Source of the DNA: Planctomycetota bacterium
Lineage (GTDB): Bacteria; Planctomycetota; UBA8742; UBA2392
DNA: 49,957 nucleotides
Direction of reading: 5' to 3'
Assembly: GCA_022071975.1 (NCBI GenBank)
Contig: JAJVIO010000075.1
Location: 1-49,957, forward strand
Positions 1 through 10,766 of the stretch are shown in pieces. The stretch's first letter is position 1; the number at the start of each line of letters is the position of its first letter. A program made the translations under genes and the position numbers. The notes beneath the pieces were generated by a model. It ran no database searches and was not told the origin of the DNA. It saw only the letters and a list, made by a program, of their open reading frames with translations.

Positions 1-76
1 CGTGAAAAGCCTGACCTCAAGGGCGCGCGAAACCCTACGCGAGAAGCTGAGCCGCTTCTTTGAGCAGGACCAGTAG
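1..76 (+). CDS. C-terminal end of an ECF-type RNA polymerase sigma factor (partial)
   Basis: Only the last 24 codons are present, in the frame beginning at base 2, ending at TAG 74-76. The residues SRARETLREKLSRFF match the end of the sigma-4 helix-turn-helix of ECF sigma factors, where a VKSRxxRARxxLRxxL pattern is typical. The gene starts outside the window. Its stop codon lies inside the palindromic repeat at 73-125, and it converges on nuoG. The family call rests on a short stretch, so other HTH regulators ending this way are possible. Confidence 0.45.
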   Translation, partial: VKSLTSRARETLREKLSRFFEQDQ

Positions 77-125
77 CATCGGCTGGAAGCCGATGAGAAC
101 GACATCGCCAGGATGGCGATGCTAC
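73..125. repeat. REP-like palindromic repeat (GTAGCATC family), copy 1
   Basis: Begins GTAGCATCGGC and ends GCGATGCTAC, with two internal hairpins (CATCGGCTGGAAGCCGATG and CATCGCCAGGATGGCGATG). The outer GTAGC/GCTAC ends provide the TAG stops of the two convergent flanking genes, at 74-76 (+) and 122-124 (-). A related longer copy lies at 10668-10766. It may serve as a bidirectional terminator; whether it is a mobile REP is inference. Confidence 0.7.
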
Positions 126-1924
126 AGCAGCTTGGCGCCGTGGGACTTGATCAGTGACAGGTGCGTGTGGCCGCCGAACTGGGGCACTTCTTCGGCGAGC
201 TGGTTGAACACGCTCGCCGGGCCGACGATCTGCTTCTTTGACTTCACCGCCACTTCGCCGCTGCCCGCGAACACCGGGATGGTTGCAGCACCCTCCCAGC
301 CGCGCTGGGTGCCCGGCACGAAGGGGTCTTCCGTGCTGACGCCCTGGGGCGTGCCCTTGCTGCTGGCCAGCTCTTCGGTTTCGCCCTCATCCAGCGCGTA
401 CAGCAGCTCCTGCAGAATCTCCGTGCCGATGCGCCCCTCAAGCGGGTAACGCAGCGCCGCGCGGAAGGCCTGCAGGTGCAGCTCATGGTTCACCCAGCTG
501 CCGGCCGTCTCCACGTACGTGGTGCCCGGCAGGGTCACGTTCGCCAGCTCGCTCAGCAGGCTGCGCTGGAAGTCCACGGCCACGATGTTCCTGATCTTCT
601 CGCCGCCCAGGGCCTTGGTGACGGCCTCGGGCGTGCCGTGGGGCAGGCCTGCCCACACGAACACGTTTTCGACGTTGCCGGCGCCGCAGGCTTCGGCAAA
701 CTTCCGGATGCTTGCCTCGCAGTCGCTGACACCCAGGATGATCGCCACACCGGCGCGGTTGGCGTTGCCGTCGGCGGGCGCCTTGAAGCCGGGGAAATCC
801 AGAGGCGCAACGTCCGGCTCGCTCATCACGGCGACATTGCCGATGCCCAGCTTCTGCACCAGCTTCTTGAACAGGAACAGCTCCTCGTTCGTCATGCTCG
901 CGTGCGCTACGGCCCAGCTTGCGCCCGGCGCCGCAGCAGCGGCCTTCAGGCCGGCGGCAGCCAGCTCGAAACCCTTCACCCACGAAACGCTGCCGTCCTT
1001 GGAGAGCGGCATGTCCATGCGCCTGGGGCTGTTGATCCACTTGTAGTCGAGACGGCCGCGGTCGCAGACCCAGTAGTCGTTGATGTTGGGGTTCTCGCGC
1101 GCCATCACGCGGGCGACCTTGCCCTTGAGCGCGTCCACGCGGATGCTGCAGCCCTTGGCGCACAGGCCGCACTGGCCCGGCAGCTCATCGAGGTTCCAGA
1201 CCCGGGCGGTGTAAAGGAAGTCGCGGTTCTTGAGGGCGCCCACCGGGCAGACTTCCACGGTGTTGAGTGCCAGCGCGTTGTCGATGGGCTTGCCGGGGAA
1301 GATGTCGATCACGGTGTGATCGCCGCGGTTGACGAAGCACAGCTCACTGGTGCCGCTGATTTCGTCCGCCACACGAATGCAGCGCGAGCACTGGATGCAG
1401 CGTGTGCCCCAGATGGTGATCTTGTCGCCCAGGGGCTTGATGTGCGCGGAGGTCTTCTCGAAGTCGAACTTGCTGGCGGCGTGGCCGTGGTCGAAGGCGT
1501 AGTCCTGCAGGCTGCATTCGCCGGCCTTGTCGCACTCGGGGCAGTCGAGGGGGTGGTTGATCAGCTCGAGGTCCATGATGCCGGCGCGCACCTTCTGGAC
1601 GTCGGGCGTCTTGGTGAAGACCTCAAGGCCCTCCTGCACGACGTTGGTGCAGGCGGTGGTCATCATTTCCATGGGCACGAGCTGGTCGCCGCGCTTGACC
1701 ATCTGGCGCGTCTTCACGAAGCACATGCGGCAGTTGCCGCTGACGGTCAGGCCCGGGTGGTAGCAGAAGTGGGGGACGTAATGTTCGCCCCCTTCGTTCT
1801 GGTCGGGGTAACTGCCGTCGGCGCCTTCGCCCAGCTTCAGGCAGGTCATCAGCAGGTTGGCGCCCTTCGGCGCCTGGTACTGCTTGCCGTCGATGGTGAT
1901 GTTGACCAGCGGTGCGTCAGTCAT
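122..1924 (-). CDS. nuoG: NADH-quinone oxidoreductase subunit G (NuoG-like)
   Basis: 600 residues. Carries the iron-sulfur relay of the complex I peripheral arm. The N-terminal [2Fe-2S] ferredoxin domain has C53, C65, C68 and C92. It is followed by the HxxxCxxCxxxxxC site at H124-C137, the CIQCSRC...CPVGAL double [4Fe-4S] site, and then a CGLCAKGC...C motif (the N7-type cluster found in some NuoG). The remaining molybdopterin-oxidoreductase-like domain is short compared with the longest NuoG proteins. It transfers electrons from the flavin subunit towards quinone at the cytoplasmic face. No other nuo gene is adjacent: the gene runs into a convergent sigma-factor tail and is divergent from an RND transporter, so it appears monocistronic. 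The stop codon falls in the repeat at 73-125. Confidence 0.93.
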   Translation of the reverse strand: MTDAPLVNITIDGKQYQAPKGANLLMTCLKLGEGADGSYPDQNEGGEHYVPHFCYHPGLTVSGNCRMCFVKTRQMVKRGDQLVPMEMMTTACTNVVQEGLEVFTKTPDVQKVRAGIMDLELINHPLDCPECDKAGECSLQDYAFDHGHAASKFDFEKTSAHIKPLGDKITIWGTRCIQCSRCIRVADEISGTSELCFVNRGDHTVIDIFPGKPIDNALALNTVEVCPVGALKNRDFLYTARVWNLDELPGQCGLCAKGCSIRVDALKGKVARVMARENPNINDYWVCDRGRLDYKWINSPRRMDMPLSKDGSVSWVKGFELAAAGLKAAAAAPGASWAVAHASMTNEELFLFKKLVQKLGIGNVAVMSEPDVAPLDFPGFKAPADGNANRAGVAIILGVSDCEASIRKFAEACGAGNVENVFVWAGLPHGTPEAVTKALGGEKIRNIVAVDFQRSLLSELANVTLPGTTYVETAGSWVNHELHLQAFRAALRYPLEGRIGTEILQELLYALDEGETEELASSKGTPQGVSTEDPFVPGTQRGWEGAATIPVFAGSGEVAVKSKKQIVGPASVFNQLAEEVPQFGGHTHLSLIKSHGAKLL

Positions 1925-2097
1925 GGCGGCCTATTTACCGAATGAGCATCAAATAGGGAAGTCCCGCTTCGGGGCGTGTTTAAGTCAAAACTGCTGCCCG
2001 GTACAGGTTCCGGTATTTGCCCCATGGATACGGTACGCCGAGCGCTTTCCTCTACTGAAACCGCCGGTTTACGCGTAAAACATCAGCGGAGACCAGC
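1925..2097. promoter_or_regulatory. Divergent intergenic region nuoG / RND transporter
   Basis: 173 bases between divergent starts must hold both promoters. For the rightward gene a GGAGA Shine-Dalgarno at 2088-2092 sits five bases before the TTG start at 2098. I cannot place -35/-10 boxes with confidence. Confidence 0.4.
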
Positions 2098-5000
2098 TTG
2101 CCCGACAGCCCTGCCAACCCCCGGCCCAGCCGGTTCTTTGAGATCGTCACCACGCGCCCCGTGGCGGTGCTGTGCGTGGTGGCCGCGTTCATTGTGTTCG
2201 GCGGCGTGGCGCTCACCAAGCTGCAGACCACCCTGATGCCGGACCTGGAGTACCCCCAGCTCACCATCCGCACCAACTATCCGGCCGCGGCGCCCAGCGA
2301 AGTTGAGGAAAAGGTCTCCCAGCGCATCGAGGAGCGCCTGGGCAACGTCGAGGGCCTGATCGACCGCAGCAGCATCAGCCGGGCGGAATCCAGCGACGTG
2401 CTGCTGAAGTTCGCCTGGGGCACCGACATGCTGGAAGCCACGGCCGACGTGCGCGACCGCCTTGACCGCATCGGCTTCGACGATGACGAGGTCGAACGCC
2501 CCCAGATCCTGCGCTACGACCCGGCGCAGGACCCCACCATGCGCATCGTGCTGTTCGCCACCAGCCGCGACGTTGACCTGCTGGAGCTGCGCGCCTTTGC
2601 CGACGACATCCTGAAGCCCGAGCTGTCCAAGATCGAGGGCGTGGCGGCCGTGCGCGTTTCCGGCGGCGAGGAACGCCAGATCCGCATCAGCCTGATCGAA
2701 GCCAAGCTGAACCAGTACGGCCTGACGGCCGAGCAGGTGAAGGGCCGCATCCGCGCGGCAAGGGTGGACGTATCGGCCGGCATCATAGAGCTGGCGGGGC
2801 GCGACGTGATCCTGCGTGTGGTCAGCACATATGAATCGATGCAGGTGCTGGAAGACCTGGAGATCATCTCCGGCTCAGAGCAGGGGCGCGTGACGCTGGC
2901 GCAGATCGCGAAGATCGAACAGGTGCCGAAAGAGCGCGAGACGGTCACACGCTTTGCCGGCCCCGAAACCGGCTTCCGCGCGCGCGAGGGCGTACTGCTG
3001 GAGGTGCTGAAGGAGGGCGACGCCAACATCGTCGAGGTCGCCAAGCGCGTCTGGACCGCCATGTACGGCGAAGACAAGTACGAAGAGATCCGCAAACGGC
3101 GCGGCGAAGTCAGCGCCGAGGAAGCCCGGGGCGGCGAAACCCAGGTCAAGCAGAACAGCGGCCGGGGCGGACGGATGGGCGGCCGCGGCATGCGCGGTGG
3201 TGGAGGCGGCGGTTTCACGCTCGGCAAGAAGTCGCTGGTGGACCAGCTGCCGGACGGCTTCGGCCTGAAGGTGGTGTCGGACCAGAGCTATTTCATTGAG
3301 GACGCCGTCAACGACGTTACCGCCAGCGCGGTGCTGGGCGCGTTCCTGGCCGTGCTGGTGCTGTTCTTCTTCCTGCGCAGCGTGAAGGCGACGGTGCTGA
3401 TCGCGGCGGCGATTCCGCTGTCGATCGTCACCACCTTCATCCCCATGCAGCTCACCAGCGTGACGCTGAACCTGATGTCCCTGGGCGGCCTGGCCCTGGG
3501 CGTCGGCATGCTGGTGGACAACAGCGTGGTGGTGATCGAGAGCATCGCCCGCTGCCGCGAGGAAGGCGACCCGCCGCTGGAGGCCGCCGTGCGCGGCATC
3601 AGCGAGGTGGGCGGCGCGATCTTAGCCAGCACCATGACCACCGTGGCGGTGTTCTTCCCCATCGTGTTCGTGGAGGGCGTGGCCGGACAGATCTTCCGCG
3701 ACCTCAGCCTCACCGTGGTATTCAGCCTGCTGGCCAGCCTGATCGTCGCCCAGTTTGTGGTGCCGGCCATGTTCGGCATCGGCGTGGGGGGCGCGGCGCA
3801 GCTCGGCAAGTATTCCGTGACGCGGGCGGTGATCGGCTACATGAAGCCGCCCAAGGGCGTCAGGCTGTGGCGGCACGTTGCATTCTGGTTCAACCGCCTG
3901 CTGCAACTGCCGGTCTGGGTGGTCGTGCTGATCCTGGTGGTCGTCATCGACTCCATGGCCTGGGTGGCGCGCTGGGCGTGGCGCGGCACGGCGTTCGTGT
4001 TCGCCCTTCTGTTCAAGCCGTTCGGCTGGGCCTTTGAGCTGGTGTGGAAGGCCATCGAGAACACCTACCCGCTGCTGCTGCGCATGGCGCTGGCCCAGCC
4101 CATGGTCGTGGTGGCGTCCACGGCCGGCACGGCGCTGATCGCGCTGCTGCTGGCGGGCAGCCTCTCCACCGAGCTGCTGCCGCGCTTCCAGCAGGACGAA
4201 TTCTACGTGGACATCGCCGCGCCCGAGGGCACGCAGATCCTGGACACGGACACAGAAGCCGCCGAGCTGGTACGCCAGGCCTTCGCCGACGAAGGCTTCC
4301 AGGCCGACGTCGCCCGCGTGACCTACGAGGTCGGCGGCGAAGAACAGGCCGGCGATTCCCGCGCCGTGGGCAGCCACCGCGCCCACCTGGTGGTCACGCT
4401 CAAGAAGAGCGCCGACGCGCGCAAGGCCGTGCCCGAAACCGAGCTGCACCTGCGCGAGACCACCGACGACAGCACGCTGTTCCAGGGCAGCGCCCAGTTC
4501 AGCGCGCCGGCGCTGGTGAAGGTGGAAAGCGGCCTGAGCATCGAGGTGCGCGGCGACAACTACGAGCGCCTGGGCCGCATCGCGGAGCGGCTGGTGAAGG
4601 CGCTCAACAGCCTCACGCGTGAAGACGGCGCGCCGCTGCTCAGCGACGTGCGCAGCAGCCTGCAGGCGGGGCGCCCGCAGGTGCAGCTCGAGTACGACCG
4701 CCAGCAGCTGCAGCGCTACGGCCTCAGCGCTGACCAGGTCACCAACGAGGTGCGCAACAAGATCGGCGGCTCGGTCAGCACCCAGTTCAGCAGCGGCGGC
4801 GAAGACCTGGAGGTGTTCGTTGAGCTGCTGCTGACCGACAAGTCGAGCCTCGAGAAAGTGCGCGAAATCGAGATCGCGAAGGGCGTGCGCCTGCGCGACG
4901 TGCTGGCCGGCGCCGGCGATGGGCTGCGGGTTACCGAGGGCCCCAGCGAAATCCGCCGCGTCGGCAACGAGCGCGCCGTGGTGATCACGGCCGAGCCCAA

Positions 5001-5805
5001 CGAGGTCGCCCTCAGCACCGCGCGCAACGCCATCGAGCAGATGCTGACCGCCGGCGCCGTCGACCTTGAGGACGCGCAGGTCGGCTTCAGCGGGCAGGTC
5101 GAGGAGATGGAGTCGAGCATTCTCAGCCTGGTGCTGGCGCTCAGCCTCGCCGTGTTCCTCGTGTACGTCGTGATGGCCGTGCAGTTCGAGAGCCTGGTGG
5201 ACCCGCTGATCATCATGTTCAGCGTGCCTTTCGCCGGCGTGGGCGTGGTGGTTGCCCTGTGGTTCTTCAACCTGCCGGTCAGCGTGATGGTGCTGCTGGG
5301 CAGCATCGTGCTGGCGGGCATTGTGGTGAACAACGCGATCGTATTGGTCGCCTACGCCAACCAGTTGCGCGCCCGCGGCCAGGGCGCCAACGAGGCGGCC
5401 CTGAACGCCAGCCGCATCCGCCTGCGCCCGATCGCCATCACCACCCTGACCACGCTGCTGGGCCTGCTGCCCATGACCGGCTGGCTGGACCCGTTCATCC
5501 CGGCCGTGCAGGCCGTGGCGGGCGGCATCGACAGCGTGCTGACGGGAATGGTGGAGGGCATGGGCCGCAGCATGACGGCGCCCGCGGGCTGGTCGCTGAT
5601 CGGCGGCTGGAAGTTCTCGCTTGAGCGCGGCATCGGCTTCCTGGTCGGCGGCGGCGAGGGCGCCGAGGTGCGCAAGCCGCTGGCCATCACGGTGATCGCC
5701 GGGCTCACGCTCAGCACCCTGCTGACCCTGGTGGTGATCCCCACCATGTGGGCCTGGGTCAACAACCTGCGCGGCCGGGCAAAGATGAAAAAGGCAGAAG
5801 CGTAG
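2098..5805 (+). CDS. RND-superfamily efflux transporter (AcrB/HAE-1 type)
   Basis: 1235 residues, longer than the usual roughly 1050 of AcrB/MdtB-type pumps. Inner-membrane proton-driven exporter working with periplasmic and outer-membrane partners (none encoded nearby). The N-terminus has the cytoplasmic FFEIVTTRPVAV segment leading into TM1, then porter domains. TM4 has the DNSVVVIESI motif where classic pumps have a DD pair. The second half repeats the fold, ending GAEVRKPLAITVIAGL and a final TM. Extra sequence appears in three places: an Arg/Gly-rich insert around residues 350-378, an additional hydrophobic stretch between the two halves (about 600-650), and about 50 residues after LLGLLPMTG near the C-terminus. 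The TTG start is chosen because GGAGA is correctly spaced and no upstream ATG exists. Substrate unknown. Confidence 0.9.
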   Translation: MPDSPANPRPSRFFEIVTTRPVAVLCVVAAFIVFGGVALTKLQTTLMPDLEYPQLTIRTNYPAAAPSEVEEKVSQRIEERLGNVEGLIDRSSISRAESSDVLLKFAWGTDMLEATADVRDRLDRIGFDDDEVERPQILRYDPAQDPTMRIVLFATSRDVDLLELRAFADDILKPELSKIEGVAAVRVSGGEERQIRISLIEAKLNQYGLTAEQVKGRIRAARVDVSAGIIELAGRDVILRVVSTYESMQVLEDLEIISGSEQGRVTLAQIAKIEQVPKERETVTRFAGPETGFRAREGVLLEVLKEGDANIVEVAKRVWTAMYGEDKYEEIRKRRGEVSAEEARGGETQVKQNSGRGGRMGGRGMRGGGGGGFTLGKKSLVDQLPDGFGLKVVSDQSYFIEDAVNDVTASAVLGAFLAVLVLFFFLRSVKATVLIAAAIPLSIVTTFIPMQLTSVTLNLMSLGGLALGVGMLVDNSVVVIESIARCREEGDPPLEAAVRGISEVGGAILASTMTTVAVFFPIVFVEGVAGQIFRDLSLTVVFSLLASLIVAQFVVPAMFGIGVGGAAQLGKYSVTRAVIGYMKPPKGVRLWRHVAFWFNRLLQLPVWVVVLILVVVIDSMAWVARWAWRGTAFVFALLFKPFGWAFELVWKAIENTYPLLLRMALAQPMVVVASTAGTALIALLLAGSLSTELLPRFQQDEFYVDIAAPEGTQILDTDTEAAELVRQAFADEGFQADVARVTYEVGGEEQAGDSRAVGSHRAHLVVTLKKSADARKAVPETELHLRETTDDSTLFQGSAQFSAPALVKVESGLSIEVRGDNYERLGRIAERLVKALNSLTREDGAPLLSDVRSSLQAGRPQVQLEYDRQQLQRYGLSADQVTNEVRNKIGGSVSTQFSSGGEDLEVFVELLLTDKSSLEKVREIEIAKGVRLRDVLAGAGDGLRVTEGPSEIRRVGNERAVVITAEPNEVALSTARNAIEQMLTAGAVDLEDAQVGFSGQVEEMESSILSLVLALSLAVFLVYVVMAVQFESLVDPLIIMFSVPFAGVGVVVALWFFNLPVSVMVLLGSIVLAGIVVNNAIVLVAYANQLRARGQGANEAALNASRIRLRPIAITTLTTLLGLLPMTGWLDPFIPAVQAVAGGIDSVLTGMVEGMGRSMTAPAGWSLIGGWKFSLERGIGFLVGGGEGAEVRKPLAITVIAGLTLSTLLTLVVIPTMWAWVNNLRGRAKMKKAEA

Positions 5806-5883
5806 CAGGCAGACCCGGGGGAAATTCTGACCTGCGGGTCCGGATTGACCGGCGGCGCGGGATCGTTAAGCATGGAAGCCACT

Positions 5884-6354
5884 ATGCCGGACACCGAACA
5901 ACTGGCCGAGCGTTACATCAGCTCCGTGGAAGCCTTCATCGACTGCGTGCGCGACGTCCGCAACGACCGGATGGACGTCCGCGAGGGCCCCGACGGCTGG
6001 TCACCCCGCGACATCGCGTTCCATGTGGCCGACGTGGACTCCATGCTGGGCCTGCGCCTGCGCCGCATCCTGTGCGAGGATTACCCGCAGCTTTCCGGCC
6101 TGGACACCCAGGCATCCGTGCAACTGTTTCGTCGCGGGCGCCTGCACGTTGAGCTTGCGCTGGATGCCCTGAGCGCCAGCTCAGCCCTCAACACGGCGCT
6201 GATCGAGAAACTTTCACCGGCCGACCTTGCCCGCAAGGGGCGCCACAGCGGGGGCCACGACGTAAGCGCAGCCGACCTGGCCGCCTTCATGGCCATGCAC
6301 ATCGAGGCGCACATCAAGCAAATGAAGCGGGTGTTGAAGGCGGCGGCCCGGTAA
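5884..6354 (+). CDS. DinB-like four-helix-bundle protein
   Basis: 156 residues from the ATG at 5884, chosen over an ATG at 5872 because GGAAG at 5874-5878 lies five bases upstream. The helical pattern, GWSPRDIAFHVADVD in the first third and HIEAHIKQM at the end, matches the DinB/YfiT-like fold, in which three histidines can bind a divalent metal. DinB proteins are often thiol-dependent transferases or uncharacterised; no substrate can be inferred. It stands alone, converging on atpC. Confidence 0.7.
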   Translation: MPDTEQLAERYISSVEAFIDCVRDVRNDRMDVREGPDGWSPRDIAFHVADVDSMLGLRLRRILCEDYPQLSGLDTQASVQLFRRGRLHVELALDALSASSALNTALIEKLSPADLARKGRHSGGHDVSAADLAAFMAMHIEAHIKQMKRVLKAAAR

Positions 6355-6405
6355 AAAAACGTAGGGACACGCTGCCGCGTGTCCCTACCGGTTCGTCTGA
6401 AGAAT

Positions 6406-6825
6406 TTACATCGCCTTCAGCAGGCGGTCGCAGGAGCGCAGCCACTCGAGGTCGGCCTGCAGCTCCGCGCGGCGCTGCGGGTCGGTTGCCTCGGTGATTG
6501 CTTTCTGCAGGCGCTCGATGTCGGCGGGGTTCACGCCCTTCAGCTGCGTGACGTCCTTGGCGTCCTCACTCAGCACAACCACCTTGTCGTGGCTCACCTC
6601 GAGGTAGCCCTGCTTGATGGCGTAGCGATGCACTTTTTTGTCCGCACCTTCGCCTACGGTTACGCGCACCTCGCCGATGCCCAGCTTGGCCACCATGGGC
6701 GCGTGCCCCGGCAGGATGCCGACTTCACCGTCCCAGGCCTGGGCGCTGATGGTCGAGGCCCGGCCGGAGTAAACCGGCTTTTCCGGGCTGATGATGTCCA
6801 CCTGCAGTGTCTTGTTGTCGCTCAT
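6406..6825 (-). CDS. atpC: ATP synthase F1 epsilon subunit
   Basis: 139 residues. The beta-sandwich part starts LQVDIISPEKPVYSGRA and contains the GEVGILPGHAPMVAKL motif typical of AtpC; a C-terminal helical hairpin follows (DIERLQKAITEATDPQRR). The subunit couples the gamma shaft to the c-ring and can inhibit ATP hydrolysis. It is the last gene of the leftward atpD - TM2 gene - atpC set, starting 13 bases after the TM2 gene ends. Genes for alpha, gamma, delta and Fo are not in the window, so the ATP synthase genes are split in this genome. Confidence 0.95.
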   Translation of the reverse strand: MSDNKTLQVDIISPEKPVYSGRASTISAQAWDGEVGILPGHAPMVAKLGIGEVRVTVGEGADKKVHRYAIKQGYLEVSHDKVVVLSEDAKDVTQLKGVNPADIERLQKAITEATDPQRRAELQADLEWLRSCDRLLKAM

Positions 6826-6837
6826 GTCGTCAGGTCT

Positions 6838-7236
6838 TTAGTTCGGGCGCAGCGGTCGGCCGTCAGCGTCCGTTACGTTGTCGCCGGTCAGGATCATGAT
6901 GCCGTCGATAAACGGCCACAGCGCGCCGATGCCGCATGTCAGCCAGGTCACCGCAAGCTGGGCGATCGCCAGGCCGATGTGCCCGGTGTAGAAGCGCCCG
7001 ACGGCAAAGCCGCCCAGCAGGAGCTGCAGCAGGCCCGCCACCATCTTCTGCTTGTCGGAGTACGGGATGCCGGTGCGCGGGTCAACGCCGTAGGGGGCGT
7101 TCGGGTCCTGGCCGCCGGCCGGCGGATAGCCGCCCGGCTGCTGGTATGCAGCCTGCTGCGGGTAGCCGCCCGGGGGCGGGTAGTTGCCTTGCGGCTGTTG
7201 CGGGTAGCCGTGCCCGGGAGGGGGACTTCCTGCCAT
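6838..7236 (-). CDS. TM2-domain membrane protein with Pro/Gly/Gln/Tyr-rich N-terminus
   Basis: 132 residues. Residues 1-50 are low complexity with repeated GGYPQQ/GGYPPAGG units, likely disordered and cytoplasmic. They are followed by a TM2 domain: SDKQKMVAGLLQLLLGGFAV, then GRFYTGHIGLAIAQL and a second hydrophobic segment ending DGIMIL. The two helices are joined by the family GRFY-type turn. Function of bacterial TM2 proteins is not established. It sits between atpD and atpC on the same strand with short gaps (54 and 12 bases), so it is probably cotranscribed with ATP synthase genes. Confidence 0.85.
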   Translation of the reverse strand: MAGSPPPGHGYPQQPQGNYPPPGGYPQQAAYQQPGGYPPAGGQDPNAPYGVDPRTGIPYSDKQKMVAGLLQLLLGGFAVGRFYTGHIGLAIAQLAVTWLTCGIGALWPFIDGIMILTGDNVTDADGRPLRPN

Positions 7237-7290
7237 GGCTTTTCTCCGTGTCTGTGGCGGCTTTCACCCCGCCCGTCACTGTGAGCGTCT

Positions 7291-8847
<1,557 letters not shown>

Positions 8848-8920
8848 CTAACCAGCGAAACCCCGGAGTAAAGCGCAGTTTAAGGCCCAAATTCGTGCGC
8901 AATGTCGCCTGTTCAGGTGG

Positions 8921-9530
<610 letters not shown>

Positions 9531-9573
9531 TCAAATGTTACACCTGAGGGGCCACAACTGAAAGGCTTAGCAA

Positions 9574-10659
9574 CTATCCCAGCAGCCAGGCTGCGAAGAA
9601 CACCAGGCCAAACGCCACGCTGATTACGCCGTTGACCGTGAAGAATGCCAGGTTCACGCGCGACAGGTCATTGGGCTTCACCAGCGTGTGCTGGTACAGC
9701 ATGCCGGCCAGCATCACGCAGGGAGCGGCCCACACCCATTCGGCCACGTGGGTGTACTGGCGGGTGTCCATGCCGCCCACGGGTGCCGGGTTCAACAGCA
9801 CCCACACGAACGCAAAGAACAGCGCCGCGCTGGCGGCGTGCAATGCTCGGCTGATCCACAGTGCGCCACGACGGCCGAAGCGGGCGGGGATGGATTTCAG
9901 CCGGTGCTCACGGTCGAACTCGTCGTCCTGCAACGCATAGATCACGTCAAAGCCGGCCACCCAAAGCAGCACCGCCCCGCCCAGCAGCCACGGCAGCGGC
10001 TCGGTGACGGCCGCCCAGCCAAGCCCGTTGTTGATGACTTCATTTCCGAACAGCTCCGCGCGCCAGCCGGGTGTCAGCCACTCGCCGCCCCGGTTGCTGA
10101 TGCCGGACTTCACCAGCGCCATGCCGCGCACCGCCACCCAGGCACCGACCGGCGCCAGGCCCAGCGACGCTCCCAGCACCAGGTGGCAGAACCACGTGAA
10201 GCGCTTGGTCAGCGGGTACAGCAGCATCAGTGCAATCGGAATCGGCGACAGCGCGAACACCACCGGGCTGAGCGCAAAGCATGCGCCGAAGTACAACACC
10301 GCCATTGCCAGCGCGAACACCCAGGCCTGCGTCAGTGTCATCGCGCCCGAGGGCAATTCGCGCACGGCTGTGCGCGGGTTGAGCGCGTCAATCTTGCGGT
10401 CAAGGATACGGTTGACGGCCATGGCGAAGCTGCGAGCGCCCACCATGCAAACCAGTATCAGCGCCACAACGAGCCAGTTGGGCTGAAGGTAGTGGGGGAT
10501 ACGGATGCCCTCCCATGCGCCACCCACGCCAGGTTCCAGCTCGTAGGGCACAGCATAGGCCGCCAGCATGCCCACCATCGCAAACGGCAGGGCGAACACC
10601 GTGTGCGCCAGCTTCACGAAGCTTGCGTAAGTCTTGATCAGCTTGATCGGGCTGTCCAT
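9574..10659 (-). CDS. UbiA-family prenyltransferase (4-hydroxybenzoate/MqnP-like)
   Basis: 361 residues from ATG 10659; the frame extends upstream through the palindromic repeat but that part has no protein character. Eight or nine hydrophobic helices are visible. The first aspartate-rich motif, NRILDRKIDALNPRT (residues 83-97), and the second, YALQDDEFDREHRLKS, bind the prenyl diphosphate through magnesium. These enzymes attach a polyprenyl tail to an aromatic ring in the membrane for ubiquinone or menaquinone synthesis; which acceptor is used here is not evident. Two hydrophilic loops (about 37-60 and after GMALVKSG) lengthen it relative to typical members of about 290 residues. It lies directly after the degenerate ketosynthase gene on the same strand, separated by the repeat at 10668-10766, so a role in the lipid cluster cannot be excluded. 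Confidence 0.85.
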   Translation of the reverse strand: MDSPIKLIKTYASFVKLAHTVFALPFAMVGMLAAYAVPYELEPGVGGAWEGIRIPHYLQPNWLVVALILVCMVGARSFAMAVNRILDRKIDALNPRTAVRELPSGAMTLTQAWVFALAMAVLYFGACFALSPVVFALSPIPIALMLLYPLTKRFTWFCHLVLGASLGLAPVGAWVAVRGMALVKSGISNRGGEWLTPGWRAELFGNEVINNGLGWAAVTEPLPWLLGGAVLLWVAGFDVIYALQDDEFDREHRLKSIPARFGRRGALWISRALHAASAALFFAFVWVLLNPAPVGGMDTRQYTHVAEWVWAAPCVMLAGMLYQHTLVKPNDLSRVNLAFFTVNGVISVAFGLVFFAAWLLG

Positions 10660-10667
10660 TGCGCACC

Positions 10668-10766
10668 GTAGCATCGCCGTCCCGGCGATGGAGTACTCAC
10701 GGGCCTCCGGCCCGCGGGATCGGCCGGAGGCCGATCCACACCACATCGGCGGGACGCCGATGCTAC
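10668..10766. repeat. REP-like palindromic repeat (GTAGCATC family), copy 2
   Basis: Begins GTAGCATCGCC and ends CGCCGATGCTAC; three hairpins in a row (CATCGCCGTCCCGGCGATG, GGGCCTCCGGCCC followed by GATCGGCCGGAGGCCGATC, and CATCGGCGGGACGCCGATG). The GCTAC end supplies the TAG stop (10763-10765) of the degenerate ketosynthase. The other end is eight bases from the ubiA-type start codon. Same ends and stem sequences as the repeat at 73-125. Confidence 0.75.

Noticed and set aside
476..1945. Long open frames opposite real genes (for example opposite nuoG, atpD, the acyltransferase fusion and the mutase)
   Set aside because: They are mirror frames caused by high GC, lack family motifs and overlap well-supported genes completely.
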